Assembly (NCBI GenBank): GCA_018240785.1
Contig: JAFEFC010000008.1
Location: 1 to 64,000, forward strand
DNA length: 64,000 bases
Source: Pseudomonadota bacterium
GTDB lineage: Bacteria > Pseudomonadota > Gammaproteobacteria > Burkholderiales > Rhodocyclaceae
Reading direction: 5' to 3'
Part shown: positions 36,253 through 45,902 of the stretch, piece by piece
Position numbering within the stretch: position 1 is the first letter of the stretch
How the letters are laid out: the number at the start of each line of letters is the position of its first letter
The notes under the pieces: generated by a model
What the model was told of the DNA's origin: nothing
What the model saw: only the letters and a program-made list of their open reading frames with translations
Databases searched by the model: none
Made by a program: the position numbers and the translations under genes

Positions 36253-39045
36253 TCAGCGCGCCTGCTTCTTCAGCAGCAGGGCCGCGGCCAGCGTCAGCAC
36301 CGGGATGGCGAGCAGCAGCGGCAGGAAGGAGGCGCCGAGGTCGCCGAAATCCAGCGCCTTGGCGAAGGTGCCGCGGCTGATGGTGAGGAAGTGGGTGGTC
36401 GGGTAGGCCTGGCCCACGACGGCCGCCAAGCCTTCGAGCGAGGACACCGGGTCGAGCATGCCGGAGAACTGGATCGCGGGCAGCAGGGTGCCGATGGAGG
36501 TGCCGGCCATCGCCGCGACCTGGCTGTCGGTGACCGTCGACATCAACAGCCCGAGGCCGGTGGTGGCGATCACGTAGAGCAGGGCGCCGGCGCACAGGGT
36601 GGCGAAGCTGCCCTTGAAAGGCACGCCGAACAGCGTGATGGCGAGCACGAACAGCAGCGCGAAGTTGATCAGCGACAGGCCGATGTAGGGCAGTTGCTTG
36701 CCGAGCAGGAACTCCAGCTTGGTCACCGGCGTGGTGTAGACGTTGAGGATGGAGCCCAGCTCCTTTTCGCGCACCACGCCCAGCGCGGTGAGCATGGCCG
36801 GGATGAACACCAGCAGCATCGGGATCACCGCCGGCACCATGGCGACGATGCTGCGCATCTCCGGGTTGTAGCGGTAGCGCACGGCGACGTCGGCGAGCGC
36901 GGCGGGGCGGCTGCCGGTGGCTTCGGCGACACCTTCGGCCAGCGTCTGCGCATGCAGGCCGAGCACGTAGCCGCGCGCCACTTCGGCACGCATCGGCATC
37001 GCGCCGTCGAGCCACACGCCGATCTGGGGCACGGCGCCGCGCGCCAGGTCGCGGCCGAAGCCGGGCGGGATCTCCAGCGCCATCGCCAGCTCGCCGGCGC
37101 GCATGCGGCGGTCGATGTCGGCATGGCTCTGCAGCGGCGCCTGTTCGGAGAAATAGCGCGAGCCGGCGATGCGCAGCGTGTACGACTGGCTGGCGGCGCT
37201 GCGGTCGAGGTCGAGCACCGCGTAGCGCAGGTTCTCGACGTCGGTGCTGATGCCGTAGCCCATCACCAGCATCAGCACGATGCTGCCGAGCAGGGCCAGC
37301 GTCAGGCGGAAGGGGTCGCGGCGCAGCTCGGTCGCCTCGCGCGCGCTGAAGCTGAGCAGGCGGGCGAGGCTGAAGCGGGCGATGGAGGGCGAAATGGAGG
37401 CAGACGGCGCGCGGGCGGCCTCGGTTGCCGCGGCGCCGGCCTGCGATTGCGCGTCGGACTGCGGCCGGGCCGCAGCGGCCGGCGGCGCCAGTTCGATGCC
37501 GCTCGCCTCGGCGAGGTAGCCGACGAAGGCCTCCTCCAGGCTGTCGGTGCCGCGCGCCGCCGCCAGCGCGGCGGGTGTGTCGCTGGCGAGGATCTTGCCG
37601 GCGTGCATCAGCGAGATGCGGTCGCAGCGCTGCGCCTCGTTCATGAAGTGGGTGGTGATGAAGATCGTCACGCCGTCGCGGCGCGACAGGTCGATGATCA
37701 ACGCCCAGAACTGGTCGCGCGCCACCGGATCGACGCCCGAGGTGGGCTCGTCGAGGATCAGCACATCGGGCCGGTGCAGCACCGCCACCGCAAGCTGCAG
37801 GCGCTGGCGGATGCCCAGCGGCAGCGCGTCGGGCAGCGCGTCCATCACCGCGGCGAGGCCGAAGCGCGCGGCCAGGGCGGCGATGCGTTCATCGCCCTCG
37901 GCCGGCGGCAGGTCGAACAGGCGCGCATGCAGCGCCAGGTTGCGGCGCACCGACAGCTCGCCGTACAGCGAGAAGGACTGCGACATGTAGCCGACGCGGC
38001 GGCGGGTGTCGATGTTGTGCGCGTCCAGCACTTCGCCCAGCAGGCGCGCTTCGCCGCGGCTGGGCGACAGCAGGCCGGTGAGCATCTTCATCGTCGTCGA
38101 CTTGCCGCAGCCGTTGGAGCCGAGGAAGCCGAAGATCTCGCCGCGGCGCACCTGCAGGTTCACGTCGTCCACCGCGATGAAGTCGCCGAAGCGCATCTGC
38201 AGCCTGCTGGCCTCGATCACCACTTCGCCGGCGGCGAGTGGCGGGATTTCCAGGCGCTGGTGGCCGGCGCGGCGTTCGGCCGGCAGCAGCGCGAGGAAGG
38301 CTTCCTCCAGCGTGGCGCCGGCGCCGCGCGCGCGCAGTTCCGCCGGCGTGCCGGTGGCGAGCACGCGGCCGCCGTCGATGGCGACCAGCCAGTCGTACTG
38401 TTCGGCCTCCTCCATGTAGGCGGTGGCGACCAGCACGCTCATGCCGGGGTGGCGTGCGCGCATGCGCGCGATCAGCTCCCAGAACTGGCGCCGCGACAGC
38501 GGATCGACGCCGGTGGTGGGTTCGTCGAGGATCAGCAGGTCGGGGTCGTGGATTAGCGCGCAGCACAACCCCAGCTTCTGCTTCATGCCGCCCGACAGCT
38601 TGTTGGCGGGGCGGTCCTCGAAGCCGGCCAGGCCGGTGGACTGCAGCAGCTCGGCAATGCGGCGCGTGCGCTCGGCGCGCGACTGGCCGAACAGGCGGCC
38701 GAAGAAGTCGATGTTCTCGACCACCGACAGCGTGGGGTAGAGGTTCTTGCCCAGGCCCTGCGGCATGTAGGCAATGCGCGGGCACACCGCGCTGCGGTGG
38801 CGGGCGCCGGCCATGTCGCCGCCCAGCACTTCCACCCTGCCCTGCTGGATGCGCCGCGCGCCGGCGATCAGACCCAGCAGGGTGGACTTGCCGACGCCGT
38901 CCGGGCCGATGAAGCCGATCATGCGGCCGGCGGGAATGTCGAGCGTGACGTCGTCGGCCGCGCGCGTGTCGCCGTAGCGATGCACGACGCCGGCCAGCCG
39001 TACCACCGGCGCCGCGGCAGACGGCAGGCCGGCACGGGCGCTCAT
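36253..39045 (-). CDS. Double ABC ATPase fused to ABC-2 permease (RbbA/YhiH-like)
   Basis: 930 residues. The first ATPase has Walker [10 protein letters not shown], signature LSGGMKQK and Walker [11 protein letters not shown]; the second has Walker [10 protein letters not shown] and Walker [11 protein letters not shown], but its signature is degenerate (PLGIRQRLQ). An ABC-2 permease domain with six helices follows from about residue 570. This architecture is that of E. coli RbbA/YhiH. ATG overlaps the upstream stop as ATGA. The frame stays open upstream through the HlyD gene, but that part has no family match. Confidence 0.92.
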   Translation of the reverse strand: MSARAGLPSAAAPVVRLAGVVHRYGDTRAADDVTLDIPAGRMIGFIGPDGVGKSTLLGLIAGARRIQQGRVEVLGGDMAGARHRSAVCPRIAYMPQGLGKNLYPTLSVVENIDFFGRLFGQSRAERTRRIAELLQSTGLAGFEDRPANKLSGGMKQKLGLCCALIHDPDLLILDEPTTGVDPLSRRQFWELIARMRARHPGMSVLVATAYMEEAEQYDWLVAIDGGRVLATGTPAELRARGAGATLEEAFLALLPAERRAGHQRLEIPPLAAGEVVIEASRLQMRFGDFIAVDDVNLQVRRGEIFGFLGSNGCGKSTTMKMLTGLLSPSRGEARLLGEVLDAHNIDTRRRVGYMSQSFSLYGELSVRRNLALHARLFDLPPAEGDERIAALAARFGLAAVMDALPDALPLGIRQRLQLAVAVLHRPDVLILDEPTSGVDPVARDQFWALIIDLSRRDGVTIFITTHFMNEAQRCDRISLMHAGKILASDTPAALAAARGTDSLEEAFVGYLAEASGIELAPPAAAARPQSDAQSQAGAAATEAARAPSASISPSIARFSLARLLSFSAREATELRRDPFRLTLALLGSIVLMLVMGYGISTDVENLRYAVLDLDRSAASQSYTLRIAGSRYFSEQAPLQSHADIDRRMRAGELAMALEIPPGFGRDLARGAVPQIGVWLDGAMPMRAEVARGYVLGLHAQTLAEGVAEATGSRPAALADVAVRYRYNPEMRSIVAMVPAVIPMLLVFIPAMLTALGVVREKELGSILNVYTTPVTKLEFLLGKQLPYIGLSLINFALLFVLAITLFGVPFKGSFATLCAGALLYVIATTGLGLLMSTVTDSQVAAMAGTSIGTLLPAIQFSGMLDPVSSLEGLAAVVGQAYPTTHFLTISRGTFAKALDFGDLGASFLPLLLAIPVLTLAAALLLKKQAR

Positions 39046-40106
39046 GGCAACCTCACCTGCAGCGCGGCGGGCCAGTCCTTGTCGGCGGCGAGCCGCACAT
39101 GCGCCATGCCGGGCAGGCCGGTCTTCACCTGTTCGGGGTATTTCGCCAGCAGCTCGGGGTCGATGCGCGCCTTCACGCGGAACACCATCTTCTGGCGCTC
39201 GCTCCGGGTTTCGACCGTCTTGGGCGTGAATTGGGCGACGCTGGCGACATAGGACACCCTGGCCGGGATCACGTAGTGCTGCGCCGCGTCGAGCACGATG
39301 CGCGCCTCGCTGCCGAGGGCGACGCGGCCGGCGGCGATCTCGGGCAGGAAGAAGGTCATGTAGACGTCGCCGATGTCGATCAGGCTCACCACCTTGCCGC
39401 CGCCGCCGACCACTTCGCCCGGTTGCACCACGCGGAACTGCACCCGGCCGCCGCGCGGCGCGCGCAGGGTGCCATCTTCCAGCTCGGCCTGAAGGCGCGC
39501 CACCACCGCTTCGGCGGCGGCGATGCCGGCGTCGGCCTGGGCGACCTGCGCCTCGGTGGCGGTCAGTGCCGCCTTCGCGGCGCTGATCTGCGCCTGAGCC
39601 ACCGTCACGTTGGCTTCGGCATTGCGCGCGCGTGCGCCGTCGCTGTCGGCCTGCTGGTCGGAGATGGCGTGATCCTTGAGCAGCGATTGCGAGCGCGCGT
39701 TGGTGCGGCGCGCCACGTCCAGTTCGGTGCGGCGCTGCACCAGCACGGATTCGGCCATCACCACATCGGCCTTGCGCTGTGCGACCTGGGCGAGCGCGGT
39801 CTCGCGCGCGCTGCGGGCGTTGGCGACTTCCGCCTTCGCCTGGGCGAGCTGGGATTCCAGCGTCTTGGTGTCCATGCGCGCGACCACCTGGCCCTGCTGC
39901 ACGAAGTCGCCCTCGTTGACGAGGATGTCGGCGACGCGGCCGGCGGTCTTGGCGGCGACATCGACTTCGGTCGCCTCGATGCGGCCATTGCCCTGCACGA
40001 AACTGCCGTCGTCGACCGGCGGCCTGAGCCATTGCCATGCCGCCACGGCGACGACCGCGAGCACCAGGCCGGCGGCCGCTAGCCTGTTCCTGAATTCGGG
40101 TTTCAT
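39042..40106 (-). CDS. HlyD-family membrane fusion/secretion protein (YhiI-like)
   Basis: 354 residues. An N-terminal membrane anchor ([16 protein letters not shown]), two lipoyl half-motifs ([18 protein letters not shown] and [11 protein letters not shown]) and a long coiled coil between them (residues ~85-215). It is the periplasmic adaptor of the exporter encoded by the next two genes. It is the first gene of the leftward operon; a candidate promoter with a palindrome lies in the gap shared with the divergent TetR gene. Confidence 0.92.
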   Translation of the reverse strand: MKPEFRNRLAAAGLVLAVVAVAAWQWLRPPVDDGSFVQGNGRIEATEVDVAAKTAGRVADILVNEGDFVQQGQVVARMDTKTLESQLAQAKAEVANARSARETALAQVAQRKADVVMAESVLVQRRTELDVARRTNARSQSLLKDHAISDQQADSDGARARNAEANVTVAQAQISAAKAALTATEAQVAQADAGIAAAEAVVARLQAELEDGTLRAPRGGRVQFRVVQPGEVVGGGGKVVSLIDIGDVYMTFFLPEIAAGRVALGSEARIVLDAAQHYVIPARVSYVASVAQFTPKTVETRSERQKMVFRVKARIDPELLAKYPEQVKTGLPGMAHVRLAADKDWPAALQVRLP

Positions 40107-40147
40107 GGATGAATTCCGATGTAGTACGACACCCACGTCTGCGAGCA

Positions 40148-40176
40148 TTTCAACACTTGTTGGATATTGTTGTCAA
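40148..40176 (-). promoter_or_regulatory. Candidate promoter and palindrome for the exporter/phaC operon
   Basis: On the minus strand, TTGACA (40171-40176) and TTGAAA (40148-40153) are 17 bases apart. The palindrome CAACA-CT-TGTTG (40151-40162) overlaps the -10 side, a plausible site for the divergently encoded TetR-type regulator. About 42 bases separate the -10 from the HlyD start. Confidence 0.5.
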
Positions 40177-40365
40177 GGCAAGCGCGCGTGTGGCATCCTG
40201 CCGGCAGACCAGACCCGGGATCAGGAACGACGATTGCGGCCAGCTCCGCCCCACAGGACAAGTTCCGCGCTGCGACGTGGGAGCGGGCCTGACCGCGATT
40301 GCGCACTGCGTTCATCCCTGGACCGTTTTCCGCCGGCGAATTTCAGCAACGTGATCCAGCCACCG

Positions 40366-41043
40366 ATGATCATCGACGACAGCAAGCCGCGTGCGCGAGG
40401 GCGTCCCCGCGGCCCGCGCGGGCAGGACTCGGCCTGCCGCGAGCGTCTGCTCGCGGCCGCGCTGGGCGCCTTTGCCAGGCAGGGCTACGAGGCCGCCAGC
40501 CTGCGCGCGATTGCGGCGGCGGCGGGCTACGACGTGTCGATGGTGGCGCACTACTTCGGTTCCAAGGCGGAGCTGTGGACGGCGGTGGTCGACCTTCTCG
40601 AACGACGAGTGCGTGCAGACCTGGCTGAAGTCGGCGCGCTCGGCCGCAGTGGAGCGCTCGAGGCACGCCTCATTTCCGCAGTCGGGATGATGTTCGATCA
40701 CGCCCTGCGCAACCGCGAAATGCTGCTTTTCATCACGCACGCCACCGCCGAACCGGGTGAGCGCCTCGACCAGGTCGTCGGCCGCCTCATCGAGCCGACG
40801 CTGCAGACCTACCTGCCGATGTGGCAGGAGGCAATCGACGCCGGGCTGTTCTCCGTCGACAAGCCACTGATCCTGCACAACATGGTGTTCGGCGCACTGA
40901 GCTTCCTGATCGCGTCCACCGCGGTGATGTCGCGCGTGAGTCACACGGAAATGGGGGTTGCAGACGTCAAGGCGGAATTCCTGCGCGGCCTCTTCTCGCA
41001 TCTGCAGGAGCGCATCGCGGCCACCGCGGGGGCGGAGCGATGA
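40366..41043 (+). CDS. TetR/AcrR-family transcriptional regulator
   Basis: 225 residues. The N-terminal helix-turn-helix is clear (ACRERLLAAALGAFARQGYE, then SLRAIAAAAGYDVSMVAHYF and GSKAELW). The C-terminal ligand domain is of the DUF1956/CecR-like size. The start is set by the usual TetR distance; GTG five codons upstream is possible. It diverges from the exporter/phaC operon and heads the MlaE-type operon with an ATGA overlap, so it probably controls both and itself. Confidence 0.88.
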   Translation: MIIDDSKPRARGRPRGPRGQDSACRERLLAAALGAFARQGYEAASLRAIAAAAGYDVSMVAHYFGSKAELWTAVVDLLERRVRADLAEVGALGRSGALEARLISAVGMMFDHALRNREMLLFITHATAEPGERLDQVVGRLIEPTLQTYLPMWQEAIDAGLFSVDKPLILHNMVFGALSFLIASTAVMSRVSHTEMGVADVKAEFLRGLFSHLQERIAATAGAER

Positions 41044-42197
41044 GCGCGCTGGCATCGACGGTGGCGACGCCAGGGCACGCCGAGATCGTCGCTGCCGACG
41101 GCGCAACGGTGCTGCGCATCGCCGGCGACTGGACGCTGGCGCATTACCTTGCGCTTGCTGCGCAGGTCGAAGCCTTGCGCACGCACATCGACGAGGTGGA
41201 GCGTATCGACGTCGCCGCCCTCGGTGCCCTCGACACCGCAGGCGCGCGCCTGCTGCACGTCCTGCTGGGCAGCGGCCGCCTGGCGGCGCTGGCGGCGGAT
41301 GGCGCGGCCTTGTCCGCCGGACGCCGGGCGCTGCTGCGGGCCGTGGGCGATGCGCTCGAGGCGCGCGAGGCAGCCGCTCCATCGCCCCGTCGCAGCGCGG
41401 TGGGCGACGTGCTGGAGCATGTCGGGCGCACGATGGGGATCTTCTGGCGCCACATCGTCGGCCTGGCCGGCTTCATCGGCCTCACGCTGGAAACCGCACT
41501 GCGCGTGCTGCTGCAGCCGCGGCGCTGGCGCCTCACCGCGCTCGCCGCCAACCTGGAGAAGACGGCGCTCGACGCGGTGCCCATCGTCGCGCTGCTGACC
41601 TTCCTCGTCGGCGCGGTGGTGGCCTTCCTCGGCGCGACCGTGCTGGCGGACTTCGGCGCCAGCATCTTCACCGTGGATCTGGTGGCCTTCTCCTTCCTGC
41701 GCGAGTTCGGCGTGCTGCTCACCGCGATCATCGTCGCCGGCCGCACCGCGAGCGCATTCACTGCGCAGATCGGCTCGATGCGGGCCAACGAGGAGATCGA
41801 CGCCATCCGCGTGCTGGGCCTCGACGCGATGGAACTCCTGGTGCTGCCGCGGGTGGCAGCGCTGCTGCTGGCGCTGCCCATGCTCAGTTTCGTGGCGATG
41901 ATCGCCGGCCTGGTCGGCGGCATGCTGGTGTGCATGATGGCGCTGGACGTGTCGCCGGTGATGTTCCTGTCGCGGGTGGAGAGCAACGTCGCGCTGCGGC
42001 ATTTCCTCATCGGCATCGCCAAGGCGCCGGTGTTCGCCTTCCTCATCGCGGTGATCGGCTGCCTGGAGGGCATGCGCGTGGCCGGCAGCGCGCAGTCGGT
42101 GGGCGAGCACACCACTTCGGCGGTGGTGCAGTCCATCTTCATCGTCATCGTCGTGGACGCGGTCGCGGCGCTGTTCTGCATGGAGATGGGCTGGTGA
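41040..42197 (+). CDS. MlaE-family lipid-transport permease with N-terminal STAS-like domain
   Basis: 385 residues. The first ~105 resemble a STAS domain (VLRIAGDWTLAHYLALA, RIDVAALGALDTAGARLLH), equivalent to a fused MlaB. The remainder is the MlaE permease (PIVALLTFLVGAVVAFLG, TAIIVAGRTASAFTAQIGSM and RANEEIDAIRVLG are typical). These systems move phospholipids or sterol-like lipids between membranes. It overlaps the TetR gene (ATGA) and the ATPase gene (GTGA), so expression is coupled. Confidence 0.92.
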   Translation: MSALASTVATPGHAEIVAADGATVLRIAGDWTLAHYLALAAQVEALRTHIDEVERIDVAALGALDTAGARLLHVLLGSGRLAALAADGAALSAGRRALLRAVGDALEAREAAAPSPRRSAVGDVLEHVGRTMGIFWRHIVGLAGFIGLTLETALRVLLQPRRWRLTALAANLEKTALDAVPIVALLTFLVGAVVAFLGATVLADFGASIFTVDLVAFSFLREFGVLLTAIIVAGRTASAFTAQIGSMRANEEIDAIRVLGLDAMELLVLPRVAALLLALPMLSFVAMIAGLVGGMLVCMMALDVSPVMFLSRVESNVALRHFLIGIAKAPVFAFLIAVIGCLEGMRVAGSAQSVGEHTTSAVVQSIFIVIVVDAVAALFCMEMGW

Positions 42198-42997
42198 CGG
42201 AGGGGATGGTGAGCAACGTCATCGAGGTGCGCGGCGTGCGCAACCAGTTCGGCGCCCAGGTGGTGCACGACCGGCTCGACCTCGACGTGCGGCGCGGCGA
42301 AATCCTCAGCATCGTCGGCGGCTCGGGCACCGGCAAGTCGGTGCTGCTGCGCACCATCGTTGGCCTCAACCGGCCGGCGGCGGGCAGCGTGCGGGTGTTC
42401 GGCGAGGACCTGCTGACCCTGCCGGTGGCGCGCCGCGCGCAGATCGAGCGCCGCTTTGGCGTGCTGTTCCAGAAAGGCGCGCTGTTCTCGTCGCTGACGG
42501 TGGCGGAGAACGTCGCCCTGCCGCTGCTCGAGCATGCCGGGCTGCCGGCGGCCCAGGCCGCGGAGCTCGCCGCGCTGAAGATCGCGCTCGCCGGCCTGCC
42601 GGCCAATGCCGGCGACAAGTACCCGTCCGATCTGTCCGGTGGCATGGTCAAGCGCGCCGCGCTGGCGCGCGCGCTGGCGCTGGATCCGGACATCCTGTTC
42701 CTCGACGAGCCCACCGCCGGGCTGGACCCGATCGGCGCAGCGGCCTTCGACCAGCTCATCCTGACGCTGCGCGATGCGCTCGGCCTCACGGTGTTCATCG
42801 TCACCCACGACCTCGACACCATCTACACCATCACCGACCGCGTCGCGGTGCTGGCGCAAAAGCGGTTGCTGGTGAACGACAGTCTGGAAGTTGTCGCTGC
42901 CACCGACGACGCCTGGATCCGCGAATACTTCCACGGCCCGCGCGGTCGCGCTGCCGCCGAGGCTGCACGCCCCGGCCTTGCCCAGGAGAATCCCTGA
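42194..42997 (+). CDS. MlaF-like ABC ATPase
   Basis: 267 residues. Walker A GGSGTGKSVLL, Q-loop LFQKGALFSSLTV, signature DLSGGMVKRAALARA, Walker B ILFLDEPTAGLDP and H-loop VTHD are all intact. GKSVLLR and the KGALFSSLTV region are characteristic of the Mla group. The GTG at 42194 overlaps the permease stop and has GGAG at a good distance; an ATG at 42206 is possible but its GGAGGGG is too close. Confidence 0.92.
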   Translation: MTEGMVSNVIEVRGVRNQFGAQVVHDRLDLDVRRGEILSIVGGSGTGKSVLLRTIVGLNRPAAGSVRVFGEDLLTLPVARRAQIERRFGVLFQKGALFSSLTVAENVALPLLEHAGLPAAQAAELAALKIALAGLPANAGDKYPSDLSGGMVKRAALARALALDPDILFLDEPTAGLDPIGAAAFDQLILTLRDALGLTVFIVTHDLDTIYTITDRVAVLAQKRLLVNDSLEVVAATDDAWIREYFHGPRGRAAAEAARPGLAQENP

Positions 42998-42998
42998 C

Positions 42999-43940
42999 AT
43001 GGAAACTCGTGCCCATCACGTGCTGATCGGCCTGTTCACGCTGCTGGTGGTCGGCGCCGCGCTGCTGTTCGCGCTGTGGCTCGGCAAGGCCGGCAGCGAC
43101 AAGCAGTACGACGTCTACGACATCGTGTTCGAGGAGGCGGTGTCCGGCCTGTCGCGCGGCGGCACGGTCGAGTTCAACGGCATCAAGATCGGCGAAGTCA
43201 CCGCCCTGCGGCTCGATCCGCAGGACCCGCGCCGGGTGATCGCCCGCGTGCGCGTGGACAGCGAAGCGCCGATCCGCAGCGACACCCAGGCGCGCCTGGC
43301 GTCGGCCGGCATCACCGGCATCTCGATGATCCGCCTGAGCAGCGGCAAGGACCCGGCCAGCACGCCGCTGCGCCCCGGCAACGGCGAAGTGCCGGTGATC
43401 GTCGCCAGCCCGTCGCCGCTGAGCCGCCTGCTGGCCGATGGCGAGGACGTCATCCTGAATGTGAACGAGCTGCTGATGCAGGCGCGCGCGCTGTTCTCCA
43501 AGGACAACGTGGACAGCATCGGCCGCACGCTGCAGCACTTCGAGCAGGCAACCGCCAGCATCGCCGCGCAGCGCGACGAAATCGGCACGGCCCTGCGCCA
43601 GTTGGCGCTGGCCGGCGAGCAGGCGAACAAGGCGATGCTGGAGGCGACGCGCACGATGGCCTCCGCCAACCGCCTGATCGACGGCCAGGGGGCGCAGACG
43701 CTGGAGAGCGCGCGGCGCTCGATGGCCGCGTTCGAGCGCGCGATGCAGACGGTGGATCGCCTCGTCAACGACAACCGCGGCCAGCTTGACAGCGGCATGC
43801 ACGGCCTGGCCGAAGTCGGTCCGGTGCTGGCCGAACTGCGCGGCACGCTGGCGTCACTGCGCACCATCACCCGCCAGCTCGAAGACCGCCCCGCCGATTA
43901 CCTGCTGGGTCGCGAGCCGACCCGGGAGTTCCAGCCATGA
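42999..43940 (+). CDS. MlaD-like MCE-domain protein
   Basis: 313 residues. One N-terminal membrane helix (HHVLIGLFTLLVVGAALLFALW), one MCE domain (VSGLSRGGTVEFNGIKIGEV, IRSDTQARLASAGITGISMI) and a long helical tail that in such proteins forms a tunnel or coiled coil. It is longer than E. coli MlaD (183 residues), closer to the PqiB/LetB-neighbour type. AGGAGA precedes the ATG. Part of the TetR-headed operon. Confidence 0.92.
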   Translation: METRAHHVLIGLFTLLVVGAALLFALWLGKAGSDKQYDVYDIVFEEAVSGLSRGGTVEFNGIKIGEVTALRLDPQDPRRVIARVRVDSEAPIRSDTQARLASAGITGISMIRLSSGKDPASTPLRPGNGEVPVIVASPSPLSRLLADGEDVILNVNELLMQARALFSKDNVDSIGRTLQHFEQATASIAAQRDEIGTALRQLALAGEQANKAMLEATRTMASANRLIDGQGAQTLESARRSMAAFERAMQTVDRLVNDNRGQLDSGMHGLAEVGPVLAELRGTLASLRTITRQLEDRPADYLLGREPTREFQP

Positions 43941-44638
43941 AGCTGCCAGCCAAGACCTCGCGGGCCACGCCGCCGCCCTCTTCGTTCCGCGTTGCCGCCG
44001 CATTCCGCGCTGCGATGCTGCCTGCCACGCGCACCCTGGCGCTGGGAGCGCTGTGCGCTGCGGTGCTGCTGCCGGCATGCTCGGTGCTGCCCAGGGCCGA
44101 GCCGGTCGATACCTACCTGCTGCCCGCTGCGCCGCTCGCGCCGGCGGGCGCCGCCGCCCTGCCCTTGTCGCTGCGCGTATCGCGGCCTGCCGCCGGCACG
44201 CAGTTGTCCGGGCAGCGCATCGCGGTGGTGCCGGAAGACGGGCGGGTGAGCGTCTACAAGGGCGCGAGCTGGAGCGAGCCCGCGCCGGTGCTGCTGCGCA
44301 ACCGGCTGCTTGACGCCTTCCGCGCCGACGGCCGCATCGCCGCGCTCAGCAGCGACGACACCGTGCTGCAGGCCGATGTGGAGATCGACAGCGACCTGCG
44401 TGGCTTCCAGGCCGAATACCACAACGGCGCGGTCGAGGCGGTGATCCGGCTGGAGGCGCGGCTGGTGCAGGTGGGTACGCGCCGCATCCTCGCCAGCCAC
44501 GGCTTCGAGGTGCGCGAGGCCGCGGCCGGCAGCGCGGTGCCGCAGGTGGTGCAGGCTTTCGGTCGCGCCGGTGACAGGCTGGCCGCGGAGCTGGTGGCAT
44601 GGACCATGCGCGCGGCCGAGGCGTCGAGCGGGCGATAG
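43937..44638 (+). CDS. ABC-type transport auxiliary lipoprotein (PqiC/DUF330-like)
   Basis: 233 residues. A long N-terminus precedes a lipobox LLPAC (Cys about 48), suggesting the real start may be a later ATG (residue 27, MLPATRTLALGAL). The mature part has DTYLLPAAP and the PqiC-like fold with QRIAVVPEDGRVSVY and WSEPAPVLLRNRLLDAF. Such lipoproteins sit on the outer membrane and complete MCE-type lipid bridges. Its ATG overlaps the mlaD-like stop. Confidence 0.85.
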   Translation: MKLPAKTSRATPPPSSFRVAAAFRAAMLPATRTLALGALCAAVLLPACSVLPRAEPVDTYLLPAAPLAPAGAAALPLSLRVSRPAAGTQLSGQRIAVVPEDGRVSVYKGASWSEPAPVLLRNRLLDAFRADGRIAALSSDDTVLQADVEIDSDLRGFQAEYHNGAVEAVIRLEARLVQVGTRRILASHGFEVREAAAGSAVPQVVQAFGRAGDRLAAELVAWTMRAAEASSGR

Positions 44639-44669
44639 GGAGACGGCTGAGGCCCGCTTGCGCGGGGCT

Positions 44670-45764
44670 TCAGTGCAGCAGCCGTGACGGTGTCAGGCGC
44701 CTGAGTGGGGCGCCGACCACCGTGCGGAAGCGCGGGCTGTGCAGGCACAGCGCGCCCGCCAGGCCGACCAGGCAACCGAGCAAGGTGTCGAGGAAGCGCG
44801 CCTCGATCAGCGCCGCCGGGGAGCCATGCCCCAGCGTGGCGGCCTCGGCCAGGAAGATCGTCAGCGGCGTGATGAACACCACGGCGATGCCGTAGTGGCG
44901 GACCACCATGCTCTCGATGATGAAGGCCAGCGCGATCATCATCAGGCCGATGCTCCACTGGTCGAGCGGCAGCGTCAGCAGGCCCCACGACACCAGCAGC
45001 CCGACGGCGGTGCCGAGCACGCGCTGCAACTGCTTGTTCCACACCGCGCGCAGTGTCGCGCCCTGGATCACTGCCAGGCAGCTCACCGGCACCCAGTAGG
45101 GGCGCTCGAGCTGCAGCAGTTGCGCCAGGGCGAGCGAGATGCCGACGCAGGCGCCGATCACCACCGAATCGAAGATGACGAAATCGAAGGTGGGCGGCGG
45201 CGGCGGCGCGACCGGCTGCGGCGGATCCAGCCGCAGCACATGGAGGCTGTAGAAGAAGGCGATCAGGCAGGCCAGCAGGGCGCCCATCGTCAGCAGACCG
45301 ACTTTCAGCGGTATGCCCTCCACGTCGCCCGGGGAGAAGGCGCCGATCGCCGTCGCCATGATGAAGAACAGGCTGCCGGGCGGGCCGACGCGGTAGAAGC
45401 GGCACACCATATTCACCAGGATGGCGGTGAAGGTGATCACCCACATCAGCAGTGCCGGGAAGAAGTGGCCGATGACACCCAGCGCGTAGCACGCGGCCAT
45501 GCCGAAGCCGCATGCCATCAGCCACACCATGCGGTGAGACAGGGCGGTGGCGGGCGTGTACAGGAACACCAGCCCGCCCAGCGACGACACCAGGCCGTAG
45601 TTCAGGTGGTCGAAATAGGCGCCCACCAGCAAGGGCAGGCCGGTGGCGAGCGCAGCGGCGAACGGCATCTGCCAGCGCCGGCTGCTGGGGGTGATCGTCG
45701 TCAGGTGGCGCAGCTCGGTCTGCACCAGCATCTTCAGGCGTTGCCAGGTGTGCATGAAGGTCAT
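44670..45764 (-). CDS. FUSC-family inner membrane protein
   Basis: 364 residues with about ten hydrophobic segments in two groups separated by a proline-rich cytoplasmic link (PPPPPTFDF), the layout of FUSC/YccS-like transporters or aromatic-acid exporters. The second half shows RPYWVPVSCLAVIQGATLRA and KQLQRVLGTAVGLLVSWGLL, typical of FUSC. It converges on the lipid-transport operon, 31 bases away. Substrate unknown. Confidence 0.85.
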   Translation of the reverse strand: MTFMHTWQRLKMLVQTELRHLTTITPSSRRWQMPFAAALATGLPLLVGAYFDHLNYGLVSSLGGLVFLYTPATALSHRMVWLMACGFGMAACYALGVIGHFFPALLMWVITFTAILVNMVCRFYRVGPPGSLFFIMATAIGAFSPGDVEGIPLKVGLLTMGALLACLIAFFYSLHVLRLDPPQPVAPPPPPTFDFVIFDSVVIGACVGISLALAQLLQLERPYWVPVSCLAVIQGATLRAVWNKQLQRVLGTAVGLLVSWGLLTLPLDQWSIGLMMIALAFIIESMVVRHYGIAVVFITPLTIFLAEAATLGHGSPAALIEARFLDTLLGCLVGLAGALCLHSPRFRTVVGAPLRRLTPSRLLH

Positions 45765-45902
45765 CGGGGTCGTCAGGGGCGGCCTCGCGACGGGCGGGCC
45801 GGCGTCAGGGCGCGAGCTTGCAGGCCGTCAAGGATACAGGCGATCCCCGGTCCGGTGGGTGCCGAGGCCCGCCACCCGGGCGTGAGGCGTGCGGTGCGGC
45901 CG

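Noticed and set aside
32696-38556. Long plus-strand open frames over phaC and the exporter genes
   Set aside because: They are antisense images of strongly supported genes, are rich in Arg/Gln/His and have no motif or ribosome binding site.
39046-40038. Extended N-terminus for the double-ATPase/permease gene
   Set aside because: The frame stays open through the HlyD gene, but that part has no family match and the ATGA overlap gives a normal start.
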